The translations under genes and the position numbers were made by a program. From Candidatus Saccharimonadota bacterium (GTDB taxonomy: Bacteria > Patescibacteriota > Saccharimonadia > Saccharimonadales > Saccharimonadaceae), in contig JAQGHC010000031.1 of assembly GCA_028289015.1 (NCBI GenBank), positions 1 to 64,000 of the forward strand: 64,000 bases of DNA, in the 5' to 3' direction. The stretch's first letter is position 1. The number at the start of each line of letters is the position of its first letter. The notes under the pieces were generated by a model. That model did no database searches. It saw only the letters and a program-made list of their open reading frames with translations, and was not told the DNA's origin. Positions 1 through 7,817 of the stretch are shown here, piece after piece.

Positions 1-120
1 TTGCATACTGTTCCTTCAGGCTGGTTACCCGGCTTGTCGGGGCAGACGTCAACCGGAGGGTTGCATACTGTTCCTTCAGGCTGGTTACCCGGCTTGTCGG
101 GGCAGACGTCAACCGGAGGG
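1..120. repeat. Perfect 60-bp tandem duplication, possibly continuing off the window
   Basis: Bases 1-60 and 61-120 are identical. The match ends after four bases of a third copy (121-124). The unit is 20 codons long and keeps the minus-strand reading frame, so it adds one 20-residue block with two Cys per copy. Perfect identity points to a recent or homogenised duplication. Copy number to the left of base 1 cannot be seen. Confidence 0.95.
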
Positions 121-1082
121 TTGCGAACGATCGTCTTTACTGGCGGTACTACAGGCGGCATCAGCTTCACGTTCGGCGTCACCTCCGGGAAGGAGGCTGG
201 CTTATTCGTGGGAACTGGTGGCGCCTTAAGGCCGTTGTCGCATAGTAAACGGAATTGACCGCCGCTTGCAACATTGACCCAGATCATAACGCCACATTCG
301 CGGAATCCGCTGTCCCAATCAAAGGTGCCATCGGCGGCTTTCTGGAACGCCATAGCGTCGTACTCCATGCAGGCAGGATTGTAGACGAGCACCCAGTTAA
401 ACGGGTTTTCTTTCTGCGCACGAGTGCCTGCAATTGACGGGTTATTGACTGCTGCGGCCGCCGCCTCTTCGGGTGTCTTTGCGAACGACGCCCCCATGAC
501 AAAGTCACCGGGATGGTTATTCGCATAGTCAGCCCAAGCTTTGGCAGTGATGTCAGTCGTCCAGCCTTTGTCCTGGGTGTACCCAAACTGGTCGACCATC
601 TGCTGAGCATCTGATCGAGTGTTCGGGTTCACAACAGGAGGAGCGACAGGATTTGCCGGACCCATCTGCTGAGCAGCGTTGAGCTGATCTTGGAGGGCCT
701 TATTGGCTGCATCTTTTTCAGCTACCAGCTTTTCAGTGTCGGCGGCTTTCTGCTTTAGCGCATTGGCTTCAACGCTCAGGTCCTTTTTCGTCGTTTCGGA
801 GGCGCTAACCAGCGCATTGTAATCATTGCGCAGAGAGACGTTTCCGACTATCAGCGAAATGACAACGAGGATCGCTATCAGTATGCCAGCGATGGCGAGG
901 GCGGACCTTTTTGAGGTCGTTTCCTGGACGCGTAGTGGACGGGTGTCGCCGTTAAAGACGGGATGGTCTGCATCAGCCTGAGCTTCTTCTTCACGTCTCG
1001 CATTTGCGCGGTTTGCGCGTCTTGCTGCACGTTCTGCTTTGAATTCGGTAACTTTTGTCCGAATATTATTGAATGGATTCAC
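1..1082 (-). CDS. Membrane protein with coiled coil and Cys-containing tandem repeats (partial)
   Basis: I read this frame from the reverse complement. It opens at a GTG (1082-1080) preceded by AAAGGGG and an in-frame TGA two codons upstream, and stays open for 360 codons to the window edge, so the 3' end is missing. The product has a basic N-terminus (residues 1-58), one membrane helix (about 59-80), a likely coiled coil rich in Ala, Lys and Glu (about 82-140), a roughly 130-residue extracellular region with paired Cys, and a Pro-rich tail. The tail carries the 20-residue unit NPPVDVCPDKPGNQPEGTVC twice in perfect tandem (residues 321-360). I do not recognise the family. The architecture suggests an envelope protein with an exported, disulfide-prone repeat stalk. 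It is transcribed divergently from the 1502-2190 cassette and has its own promoter and a long leader. Confidence 0.75.
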   Translation of the reverse strand, partial: MNPFNNIRTKVTEFKAERAARRANRANARREEEAQADADHPVFNGDTRPLRVQETTSKRSALAIAGILIAILVVISLIVGNVSLRNDYNALVSASETTKKDLSVEANALKQKAADTEKLVAEKDAANKALQDQLNAAQQMGPANPVAPPVVNPNTRSDAQQMVDQFGYTQDKGWTTDITAKAWADYANNHPGDFVMGASFAKTPEEAAAAAVNNPSIAGTRAQKENPFNWVLVYNPACMEYDAMAFQKAADGTFDWDSGFRECGVMIWVNVASGGQFRLLCDNGLKAPPVPTNKPASFPEVTPNVKLMPPVVPPVKTIVRNPPVDVCPDKPGNQPEGTVCNPPVDVCPDKPGNQPEGTVC

Positions 1083-1313
1083 ACTTCACCCCTTTCAGGG
1101 GATAGGAGGTTTCGGATTTAGTGCGTAGTGCGTCATTGAACATTACTGTCCAAATGACACTTGCTGCGAAAACGCAGCACCAAAATGATATGTAAGCCGG
1201 TATGAAAAGGGAAGATATCGCCTTGGTGCCACGTTTTGCAGTTGCACATATTGTGTAACAATCTGACTTGTTAACGATCTTCCGTTACCCTAGATATGTC
1301 TAACGTAACCGAT
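1083..1313 (-). promoter_or_regulatory. Structured 5' leader with a sequestered ribosome-binding site
   Basis: Gene-free stretch. On the minus strand the leader contains a GCACCAA / TTGGTGC long-range pair, a GCTGCG-TTTT-CGCAGC hairpin, and, directly before the GTG, a CCCCT-GAA-AGGGG hairpin whose 3' arm is the Shine-Dalgarno sequence. That arrangement could control translation. No known riboswitch class was recognised. Confidence 0.4.
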
Positions 1314-1319
1314 GGTTCT

Positions 1320-1348
1320 AATGTAGCATAAAACAACCATAATGTCAA
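1320..1348 (-). promoter_or_regulatory. Promoter of the 1082 minus-strand gene
   Basis: Read on the minus strand: TTGACA (1348-1343), 17-bp spacer ending in TGC, then TACATT (1325-1320). The start is expected near 1313, giving a leader of about 230 nt before the GTG. Confidence 0.6.
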
Positions 1349-1445
1349 TGCTTAGGACATATGTTACACGCAAGCACAAACGTAATGACAATACCTACTA
1401 GATGTAGCGGCCGATGCCGGGTGTATACACTATTTTATAATATAG

Positions 1446-1474
1446 TTGACAAAAAATATTAATTAATGTATAAA
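1446..1474 (+). promoter_or_regulatory. Sigma70-like promoter of the 1502-2190 cassette
   Basis: TTGACA at 1446-1451, 17-bp AT-rich spacer, TATAAA at 1469-1474. The start is expected near 1481, about 20 nt before the ATG at 1502. Confidence 0.7.
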
Positions 1475-1501
1475 CATAACATCACTTAACAGAGACGTTG
1501 A

Positions 1502-1909
1502 ATGATGATTTTGTTTTATACAACGCACATACAAAATCAATTAGGAGTAAAATTGCTTGCTGACAAAGTTATCGAAAGTCACACGCCGCTCCTCGATCAG
1601 GAACAGGTCAAGAGGCTGGATGGTCTTTCGAAAGGTCTCAATTTGAATCAGCCCGATAATCAGAAGATTTTTCTGATTACGGTCGACAAAATGAAACTTG
1701 GCATGAGCACCGACCATATGCTGGAGTATTTGGTCAACAATCGCGATTTGCCGGTCGGAAATGTAATTTCGGCCGTTCGCTTGTCGCCGGATTGCAATGC
1801 TGCTAGGCGTATCCACTGGGGTGCCGAACAGATCAGGCGGCACAAAGAGCGCAGTGGCCGTCCGGCTGCTATGCAGGTCTCAAAAGAAATGGCTGGGTCT
1901 CGCTCATGA
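1502..1909 (+). CDS. Hypothetical protein, first gene of a two-gene cassette
   Basis: A 135-residue soluble protein of unknown family. There is no signal peptide or membrane helix. The C-terminal third is basic (a run with RRIHWGAEQIRRHKERSGR), which could contact nucleic acid, but this is only composition. The ATG lies about 20 nt after the predicted transcription start and has no clear Shine-Dalgarno. The stop overlaps the next ATG (ATGA at 1906-1909), so the two genes are translationally coupled, which supports both being real. Confidence 0.6.
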   Translation: MMILFYTTHIQNQLGVKLLADKVIESHTPLLDQEQVKRLDGLSKGLNLNQPDNQKIFLITVDKMKLGMSTDHMLEYLVNNRDLPVGNVISAVRLSPDCNAARRIHWGAEQIRRHKERSGRPAAMQVSKEMAGSRS

Positions 1910-2190
1910 TGAACGAAAAGCGTAGTGATGAACTGACCGACGTCGAAAAGGACGCTCTGCGCAAGCTATATGAAGCAAATCGTGCTCCAGTGCCCAAGAC
2001 GTTCAACAGTACGTGTGCCTTGGCTCGTGCATTGACTGACAACCAGTTGCTGCAGCCCAAAGATGACGCAGCTCAGATGTATAATTCCCTTTACAGACGG
2101 GGATGGATCGTTGTCCGGTACCACAACTCACAGGCAGCGATGCGCCTTTACGCCGTGTCCGATGACTACCTGGCACTTCAGCTGACGTAA
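1906..2190 (+). CDS. Hypothetical small protein, possibly winged-helix-like
   Basis: A 94-residue protein translated from the ATGA overlap with the preceding gene. Residues 5-25 form a charged helix. The segment around residues 58-88 (NSLYRRGWIVVRYHNSQAAM followed by RLYAVSDDYLAL) has the look of a winged-helix wing, so a small regulator is possible, but no family is recognised. The cassette is followed by a nested hairpin (2211-2270) and an intrinsic terminator (2295-2314). The two-gene, own-promoter layout resembles a toxin-antitoxin or regulator pair in form only. Confidence 0.6.
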   Translation: MMNEKRSDELTDVEKDALRKLYEANRAPVPKTFNSTCALARALTDNQLLQPKDDAAQMYNSLYRRGWIVVRYHNSQAAMRLYAVSDDYLALQLT

Positions 2191-2210
2191 CAACTCCTAA
2201 CAAACAAGGC

Positions 2211-2270
2211 CCAGAGGGTGTATGTATAGCACACTACCGATTATCGGTAGAAGCGACATACACCCTCTGG
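2211..2270. repeat. Nested inverted repeat: 15-bp outer stem and inner hairpin
   Basis: The outer arms (2211-2225 and 2256-2270) are perfectly complementary over 15 bp. Inside lies a second perfect hairpin (2234-2241 with 2243-2250, or 7 bp with a 3-nt loop). Only a weak T-rich stretch follows, and a cleaner terminator lies downstream, so this may be an RNA 3'-end protector or a DNA cruciform. Confidence 0.85.
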
Positions 2271-2294
2271 CAGTACAATTTTTACTGTTTACTT

Positions 2295-2314
2295 ACTCGC
2301 TGTGCGAGTTTTTT
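2295..2314 (+). terminator. Intrinsic terminator of the 1502-2190 cassette
   Basis: ACTCGC-TGT-GCGAGT stem-loop (2295-2309) followed directly by a run of T (2310-2314). Confidence 0.7.
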
Positions 2315-2335
2315 GTTATTTAGAGGTGGCAGCTC

Positions 2336-2364
2336 TAGTCAAAGGGGTATTTATTTGCTATAAT
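2336..2364 (+). promoter_or_regulatory. tRNA-Glu promoter
   Basis: TAGTCA (2336-2341), 17-bp spacer ending in TGC, TATAAT (2359-2364), an extended -10 promoter. The start is expected near 2371, a few bases before the mature tRNA 5' end. Confidence 0.65.
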
Positions 2365-2387
2365 CATCCAAGTTAATTAAATGTTTT

Positions 2388-2462
2388 GGTCTCATCGTCT
2401 AACGGTTAGGACACCAGGTTTTCATCCTGGCAATCGGAGTTCGATTCTCCGTGAGATCACCA
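2388..2462 (+). tRNA. tRNA-Glu (UUC)
   Basis: A 75-nt cloverleaf. The acceptor arm GGTCTCA pairs with TGAGATC (one G-U pair), the anticodon stem is CCAGG/CCTGG around TTTTCAT (anticodon TTC), the T-arm contains GTTCGATTC, the discriminator is A, and the 3' CCA is encoded (2460-2462). tRNA-Glu(UUC) is a standard substrate of MnmA, whose gene is also in this window. Confidence 0.95.
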
Positions 2463-2502
2463 AGAAAAGAAGCTCACCATTTGGTGGGCTCTTTTTCTTG
2501 GT
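2459..2502 (+). terminator. Terminator hairpin directly after tRNA-Glu
   Basis: Imperfect long stem: the arm starting at the tRNA CCA end (about 2459-2478) pairs with 2483-2502, and a CTTTTTC tract lies inside the 3' arm. The CCA end itself is part of the stem, so terminator folding and tRNA 3' processing would compete. Confidence 0.6.
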
Positions 2503-2538
2503 GGATTTGCGAAGCAAATCCGAACTCCGCAGGAGTTC
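2503..2538. repeat. Two back-to-back perfect hairpins
   Basis: GGATTTGC-GAA-GCAAATCC (2503-2521) is followed without a gap by GAACTCC-GCA-GGAGTTC (2522-2538). A GC-rich stretch with the palindrome GCCGGC follows. No coding role is seen; they resemble small REP/MITE-like palindromes. Confidence 0.7.
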
Positions 2539-2820
2539 GTGCGGCGACGCATTGCCGGCGCTACAATTCAATAGTATAATCTCAACTCTTGGGGGCTATC
2601 AATTACTACGCCGCCTGAATCTCCTGAAATTAAGACAGCATTCGTAGCAGGTCAGTCCATGATTATATTGAAGAAGCAAGGAGCGCAGGATCGTCCACTT
2701 ACTTGCTGACTTAATATGAAAACAGCTTTGGCGTCTATGACCATAGTTATCTGAGCTGTGAAAAAGTGTAAAGTTGTTAAATTCGTTTTATTGTCATTAG
2801 CGTGATAATTGTGTAAAGTA
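2539..2820. other. Gene-free stretch before the surface deacetylase gene
   Basis: No credible ORF. It contains a TATAAT at 2575-2580 with no gene directly after it, and GATAAT at 2804-2809, which would start transcription within a few bases of the ATG at 2821. A CTACG/CGTAG pair occurs downstream of 2580, so a short RNA is possible but unproven. Confidence 0.4.
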
Positions 2821-5800
2821 ATGAACAATATGCGCATGCGTAAGGATGTTCTGGGACGATTAGGCGATCGGTGGCTGTCGAGTCCTATTTTTCGTGATTT
2901 GCGGCAGCTAACCATCATCAGTATCTCTATAATAGGGCTGTCCATATCATTACTTGTTGTCCAGAGGGTAGTTGCGTCTCCTCCATGTCCATGTACGATA
3001 TTTTCAGCAAATCAGCCAGCATCGAACCCCGGTCTATTCAATGAATCCGGGGGTATTGAGTTGGGTATCAAAATGCGATTTGACCATGATGGATATATAA
3101 CAGGTATTCGTTTTTACAAGATACCAGGGATGGGGGGTGTTCACAGCGCTTCGCTATGGAATTTCGACGGCACCGTTCGTATGGCGAATGCAACGTTCGT
3201 AAATGAGTCAGCATCGGGCTGGCAGGAGGTGCAGTTTGCGCCTGTGGCTGTGACCGCCAACGCAACGTATACCGCTTCGGTTTTTATGGCAGACGGTAAT
3301 TATACGGCAACTAGCAATTACTTCACTAGTCAGATTAATAATTCACCGTTTATCATTCAAAAAAGCGGTGAGGCCTGGGATGGTACTGGCAATTCCGGCC
3401 AAGGCACGTTCAAGTTGTCGTCGAATAGTGTCTACCCAAATGGCTCATTCAATGCTTCTAATTACTGGATTGATGCGACGCATGTCAGTTCGCCTGATAT
3501 TTCACCTCCGTCTATAACTGCACAGACACCGGCTGCAAACAGCACCAACGTGCCAATTACTGATTCTGTAACGGCAACGTTTGATAAGCGGTTAGATCCG
3601 GCAAGCGTTACGAGCAGTACTGTGTTTGTGACTGACGACCAAAATCAGTTGATAAATGGAGCGGTAAGTTATGATGCGGCAACCTCCACACTTAAATTTA
3701 TTGCCGATGCATTATGGGAAAATGGCAAGACGTACACAGTTACTTTAAAGGGAAGTAGCCCTATGATTCAAGATTTCGAGGGGCATAGTTTGGCAGCTGA
3801 TTACAGTTGGTCGTTTACCGCATCTTCAACGCCGTTGTTATGTCCATGTAGCTTACAAAATAATCAGTTACCTACCGATTCAACGACATATCGTGAGGAG
3901 TACGCTAATGGGCTTGAGCTGGGGCAAAAAATCGTTCCAAACACGAATGGATATATCACTGCGCTACGTTTTTATAAGCCACTTATTAGTCCGGACAGTA
4001 GCCGTGCAGGGCACATTTGGGATGCGCAAGGTAATTTGCTGGCAACGGTGAATACTGCTCATGAAAGTGATTATGGATGGCAAGAGGTGCCGCTCGCAGC
4101 ACCGCTGAGTGTCAGTAAAGATCAGTTGTATGTCATATCATTTGGTTTTGCGGTCGGAGATTATCAGGCTACTTTCGGCAAGTTCACGGCGCCAATGGTA
4201 TCACCGGGCTTTACGGCCTATCCGTCGAATGATTCGCATAACACTGCCGTAGGAAACGGTACGGCTAATGCCGTGTATGCTACGGCAGCAGGGAGCTACC
4301 CCTCAAATCCAAGCAATAACAATCCTTATTATTATATCGACGCTGTTTTTAGTAAGCAGATACAAGATAAATCGCCACTTAGCGTCGTTTCCGTTGAACC
4401 AGCTAATGACAGCTACGCAGTGAAACGTTCGACACCGATACGCATTACGTTTGATCAGGCGTTGAATGCTGCATCGGTCACTGCTGCGAACGTGCAGCTG
4501 CGAGATGATGCGAACCAATTAGTACCACGTAGTATTGAATATGATCAAGCTCGGCATGCAATTGTTATTAAGCCTGCGGGTTTGCTTGAAGCGGATACTA
4601 ACTATACTGTCACGATTGCGTCAGGCGCCGCCGACGTACGAGGTGTTGCTTTAGGCTCAGATTATAGCTGGTCATTCACTACTGGCGCATCTGCCGCGCC
4701 AATTAATAGCAGTCAAGGCGCTGGAGGTCCGATTCTGGTTGTAACGGCGCCAGGTGATCCATATGGCAGCTATTATGCGGAAATCTTGCGCACCGAAGGG
4801 ATTCCCTATTTTAGTGTCAAAGATACAAGTCAACTGACGTCAAGTGTATTGGCTCAGTATATGACGGTGTTGCTCGCTCAGGCGAACCTTAGTCAGTCGC
4901 AAGTGGATGTGCTGGATTCATGGGTATCAACTGGGGGTAATCTAGTAGCGATGCGGCCAGATAAGAAATTAGCAGGGCTGCTCGGGTTAACTGATACGGG
5001 TGCCACCAATGTAAATCAGTATCTTCGCGTCGATCCGTCGACGAGGGCTGGTGCAGGTATCGTTAGTCAGTCGATCCAGTTTAAGGGTGTGGCTGACCGC
5101 TATGTTGCAAGCAATGCAATGACGGTGGCGCAATTGTATAGCGACGCTACGACTTCAACGACGCATCCAGCAGTGACAACACGAGTTGTTGGCCAGGGGT
5201 CGGCAAGTGCATTTAGTTATGACTTGGCGCGATCTGTGATTGCACTTCATCAAGGCAATCAGGCATGGTCGGCGCAGGATCGTGATAGAGATGGAGTTAG
5301 GCGTACAAATGATTTATTTTATGGTGCAATGAACGGCGATAATCAGCCTGATTGGCTTGATCAAACAAAGGTGGCTATTCCGCAAGCAGACGAACAGCAG
5401 CGACTACTAATAAATATCATGACAGACGCCATGAAAAAACGATTACCAGCGCCACGATTCTGGTATCTGCCGGGTGACTATAAGGCCGCACTGGTGCTTG
5501 CCGGGGATGATCACAACTTATCTGACAACGAAGGGACGAGGCAGCGTTTTAATGACTGGCTTAATTTGAGCCCGATTGGCTGTTCGCTCACTGATTGGCA
5601 CTGCGTGCGCGCAAGCCATTATGTGTATGTAGGATCAGCATTAACTAACGCACAAGCGATGCAGTTAGCGGGGTATGGTTTCGAGATTGGCGATCATCCG
5701 TCTGATAATCAACTATGTAGTGATGATCAGTCGTATGCTGAATTGTATGCGCAATATTCAAGCGACATGACAGCTTGGCGAGCTAAGTATAGTGGTCTTC

Positions 5801-6771
5801 CTCAGCAGGTGACGACACGATATCACTGCTATGCGTGGAACGACTGGGACATGGTGTCACGGACTAATCAGGCACTAGGTATAAAATATGATTTGAATAC
5901 TGTAGCGTATCCAGTCGGCTGGGTAAGCTCACGAAGTCCGATGGTGACAGGGTCGGGCATGAATATGCGATTAACCGATGCGTCTGGTGCAATGCTGGAT
6001 GTACATCAAGGGGTGACAAATTTTGACAATACGGCTGGGGATAGCGTTGCAATTGCAGCAATGTTCGATAACGCTGTGGGTGTAAATGGCTATTACGGGT
6101 TATTTGGCAGTCATTATGATATGGTGGCTAATAATAAGTATCATGATACGCTTGTCAGTTTGGCAAAAAGTCGTAACATTCCTGTCATTAGTGCAGAGCA
6201 GGCGCTTGAGTGGCTGTCTGGGCGTGAGCAATCAACCATCAGTAGCTTGAGTAGCGCGATGACTGGTCAGGTGACTTTTCGTATTACTACTGCTGAGGGT
6301 GCACATGGCCTTCAAGCGATGATTCCTTTGCAGGATGCGGGTGGTCATATAGTTAGCCTGCTGCGAGACAATCAAAGTGTAGCCTATCGGACGGAAGTTA
6401 TAAAAGGCGTGTCTTATGCTATTTTTGAAGCACAATCTGGGGAGTATGAAGCCCGGTATAGTGACTATGGTCAAGTAGCAAATAAACCAATTGACAACAT
6501 GACAACAGTAAAGCCTGTTAACCTTTCGTCGCGTCAGATGACGGATGCGTCCGTGGCAGCAAATGTAGCGTCTGAATCGGAAAGTCAGGCGGCAGCAACG
6601 CTGCCGCGTAATGCCGTCGCGTCACAACGCAACAGTGATGATAGTAGCGCACTTCATCAGTCGTCTACACCATGGTACGGTACGCCAATCGCCTGGGTAG
6701 TTGCGACCGGTGTGTCTGGAGTAGTAATCGGTGTCGGTTGGCGTCTTATCGCCATGCGGCGTTACTTGTGA
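2821..6771 (+). CDS. Large surface protein: DUF4082 and Ig-like repeats with a deacetylase-like domain
   Basis: About 1316 residues. I chose ATG 2821 over the upstream TTG 2809 because GATAAT (2804-2809) leaves no room for an earlier start. An N-terminal membrane helix (about 30-50) is followed by two copies of a two-domain unit: a DUF4082-like beta domain (starting with CPCTIFSANQP and CPCSLQNNQLP) and a bacterial Ig-like (SbsA/Big_5) domain ending in DYSWSFT. A Rossmann-like region (about 635-760, starting ILVVTAPGDPYG) and a polysaccharide-deacetylase/NodB-like region (about 880-1160, with AGDDHNLSD and GFEIGDHPSDN) follow. A C-terminal helix with a basic end (about 1290-1313) would anchor it. 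The deacetylase motifs are divergent, so activity is uncertain. It is followed after 15 nt by a GH5 gene, suggesting joint action on a polysaccharide. Confidence 0.75.
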   Translation: MNNMRMRKDVLGRLGDRWLSSPIFRDLRQLTIISISIIGLSISLLVVQRVVASPPCPCTIFSANQPASNPGLFNESGGIELGIKMRFDHDGYITGIRFYKIPGMGGVHSASLWNFDGTVRMANATFVNESASGWQEVQFAPVAVTANATYTASVFMADGNYTATSNYFTSQINNSPFIIQKSGEAWDGTGNSGQGTFKLSSNSVYPNGSFNASNYWIDATHVSSPDISPPSITAQTPAANSTNVPITDSVTATFDKRLDPASVTSSTVFVTDDQNQLINGAVSYDAATSTLKFIADALWENGKTYTVTLKGSSPMIQDFEGHSLAADYSWSFTASSTPLLCPCSLQNNQLPTDSTTYREEYANGLELGQKIVPNTNGYITALRFYKPLISPDSSRAGHIWDAQGNLLATVNTAHESDYGWQEVPLAAPLSVSKDQLYVISFGFAVGDYQATFGKFTAPMVSPGFTAYPSNDSHNTAVGNGTANAVYATAAGSYPSNPSNNNPYYYIDAVFSKQIQDKSPLSVVSVEPANDSYAVKRSTPIRITFDQALNAASVTAANVQLRDDANQLVPRSIEYDQARHAIVIKPAGLLEADTNYTVTIASGAADVRGVALGSDYSWSFTTGASAAPINSSQGAGGPILVVTAPGDPYGSYYAEILRTEGIPYFSVKDTSQLTSSVLAQYMTVLLAQANLSQSQVDVLDSWVSTGGNLVAMRPDKKLAGLLGLTDTGATNVNQYLRVDPSTRAGAGIVSQSIQFKGVADRYVASNAMTVAQLYSDATTSTTHPAVTTRVVGQGSASAFSYDLARSVIALHQGNQAWSAQDRDRDGVRRTNDLFYGAMNGDNQPDWLDQTKVAIPQADEQQRLLINIMTDAMKKRLPAPRFWYLPGDYKAALVLAGDDHNLSDNEGTRQRFNDWLNLSPIGCSLTDWHCVRASHYVYVGSALTNAQAMQLAGYGFEIGDHPSDNQLCSDDQSYAELYAQYSSDMTAWRAKYSGLPQQVTTRYHCYAWNDWDMVSRTNQALGIKYDLNTVAYPVGWVSSRSPMVTGSGMNMRLTDASGAMLDVHQGVTNFDNTAGDSVAIAAMFDNAVGVNGYYGLFGSHYDMVANNKYHDTLVSLAKSRNIPVISAEQALEWLSGREQSTISSLSSAMTGQVTFRITTAEGAHGLQAMIPLQDAGGHIVSLLRDNQSVAYRTEVIKGVSYAIFEAQSGEYEARYSDYGQVANKPIDNMTTVKPVNLSSRQMTDASVAANVASESESQAAATLPRNAVASQRNSDDSSALHQSSTPWYGTPIAWVVATGVSGVVIGVGWRLIAMRRYL

Positions 6772-6786
6772 TGATAAAATAAATAC

Positions 6787-7791
6787 ATGACATATGGCAT
6801 ACGTTTGCGTGGCGTCAATCTTGGCGGCTGGCTGATCCTTGAAAAGTGGATGACGCCCAGCCTGTTTACTGGCACTAAGGCGGTAGACGAATATACTTTA
6901 ATGCAGACATCTGGTGCGAAGGAAAAGATCGAACGGCATCGAAAGACGTTTATTACTGAAGCTGACTTTAAATGGCTGCAGAAAAATGGCATTAACGCCG
7001 TACGGATCCCAATTGGATATTGGATTTTTGATGGCGACGGTCCTTTTACGCCGGCGATCAAATACTTGGACTGGGCGATCCAGATGGCCGACAAATACCA
7101 GCTAAAGGTACTGATTGACCTGCATGGACTAAAGGGGTCGCAGAATGGAAAAGACCATAGCGGACGAATCGGTAAAAATGAATGGCATAAACATAAAGAG
7201 TACCGCCAAGAATCTATCGATATATTAGAGAAGATCGCGCGTCGATATTATGACGAACCGGCGGTTTGGGGGATCGAGATGATAAACGAGCCGAAGTTTG
7301 GCATAGTGCAGTGGAAGCTACGCCGGTTTTATAAGCATGCCTACGATCGGCTACGTGCAGTGGCGCGACCCGGTACGGTGATCGTCTTTCATGATGCGTT
7401 TACGCCACGGTTACTGACGGGCGCACTGTGGCCGGACCCGCGTTATCCCGTCGTTATGGATATTCATTGGTACCAGTTCGGTAGCATATGGCGCAAGCAT
7501 GAGAAGCTGGATGATTATTTTACGCGGGTTTGGCGGCGAGCTTGGTTGCTTATGAAATTACAATCAAAACAGCCGATTATCATCGGTGAATGGAGTGTCG
7601 TTTTGACTCAGGAGGCGCTTGCTGGTCGTAGCCCGCAGGAGGCACAGCAAGCTTTCCAGCGCCACGGCGCCTTGCAGTTAGAAACATACGAGTTCGCCTT
7701 TGGGTGGTTTTACTGGTCCTATAGGACCGAAGAACGCGGAATATGGAACTTTCGTGCACTGATTGAAGATGGGCGAATTTCGCTTAAGTAA
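6787..7791 (+). CDS. Glycoside hydrolase family 5, exo-beta-1,3-glucanase-like
   Basis: A 334-residue enzyme without a signal peptide. The N-terminal RGVNLGGWLILEKWMTPSLF is the hallmark of the fungal-type exo-1,3-glucanase branch of GH5. The catalytic acid/base is expected in GIEMINEP and the nucleophile in IIGEWSVVL, with HWYQFG near the active site as in the family. The likely reaction is hydrolysis of a beta-glucan. TAAAAT lies 6 nt before the ATG and the gap to the preceding surface protein is only 15 nt. The lack of an export signal is odd for a polysaccharide hydrolase: it may act on imported oligosaccharides or leave by another route. Confidence 0.85.
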   Translation: MTYGIRLRGVNLGGWLILEKWMTPSLFTGTKAVDEYTLMQTSGAKEKIERHRKTFITEADFKWLQKNGINAVRIPIGYWIFDGDGPFTPAIKYLDWAIQMADKYQLKVLIDLHGLKGSQNGKDHSGRIGKNEWHKHKEYRQESIDILEKIARRYYDEPAVWGIEMINEPKFGIVQWKLRRFYKHAYDRLRAVARPGTVIVFHDAFTPRLLTGALWPDPRYPVVMDIHWYQFGSIWRKHEKLDDYFTRVWRRAWLLMKLQSKQPIIIGEWSVVLTQEALAGRSPQEAQQAFQRHGALQLETYEFAFGWFYWSYRTEERGIWNFRALIEDGRISLK

Positions 7792-7801
7792 CAGAGAAAA
7801 G

Positions 7802-7810
7802 TGCTATAAT
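7802..7810 (+). promoter_or_regulatory. Extended -10 promoter of pyk, leaderless
   Basis: TGC-TATAAT ends 7 nt before the pyk ATG (7818), so transcription should start at or next to the start codon. No -35 box or Shine-Dalgarno is seen. Confidence 0.7.
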
Positions 7811-7817
7811 ATAACTC

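Noticed and set aside
2381-2647. An 88-codon open frame across the tRNA region
   Set aside because: It reads through tRNA-Glu and its terminator; no ribosome site.
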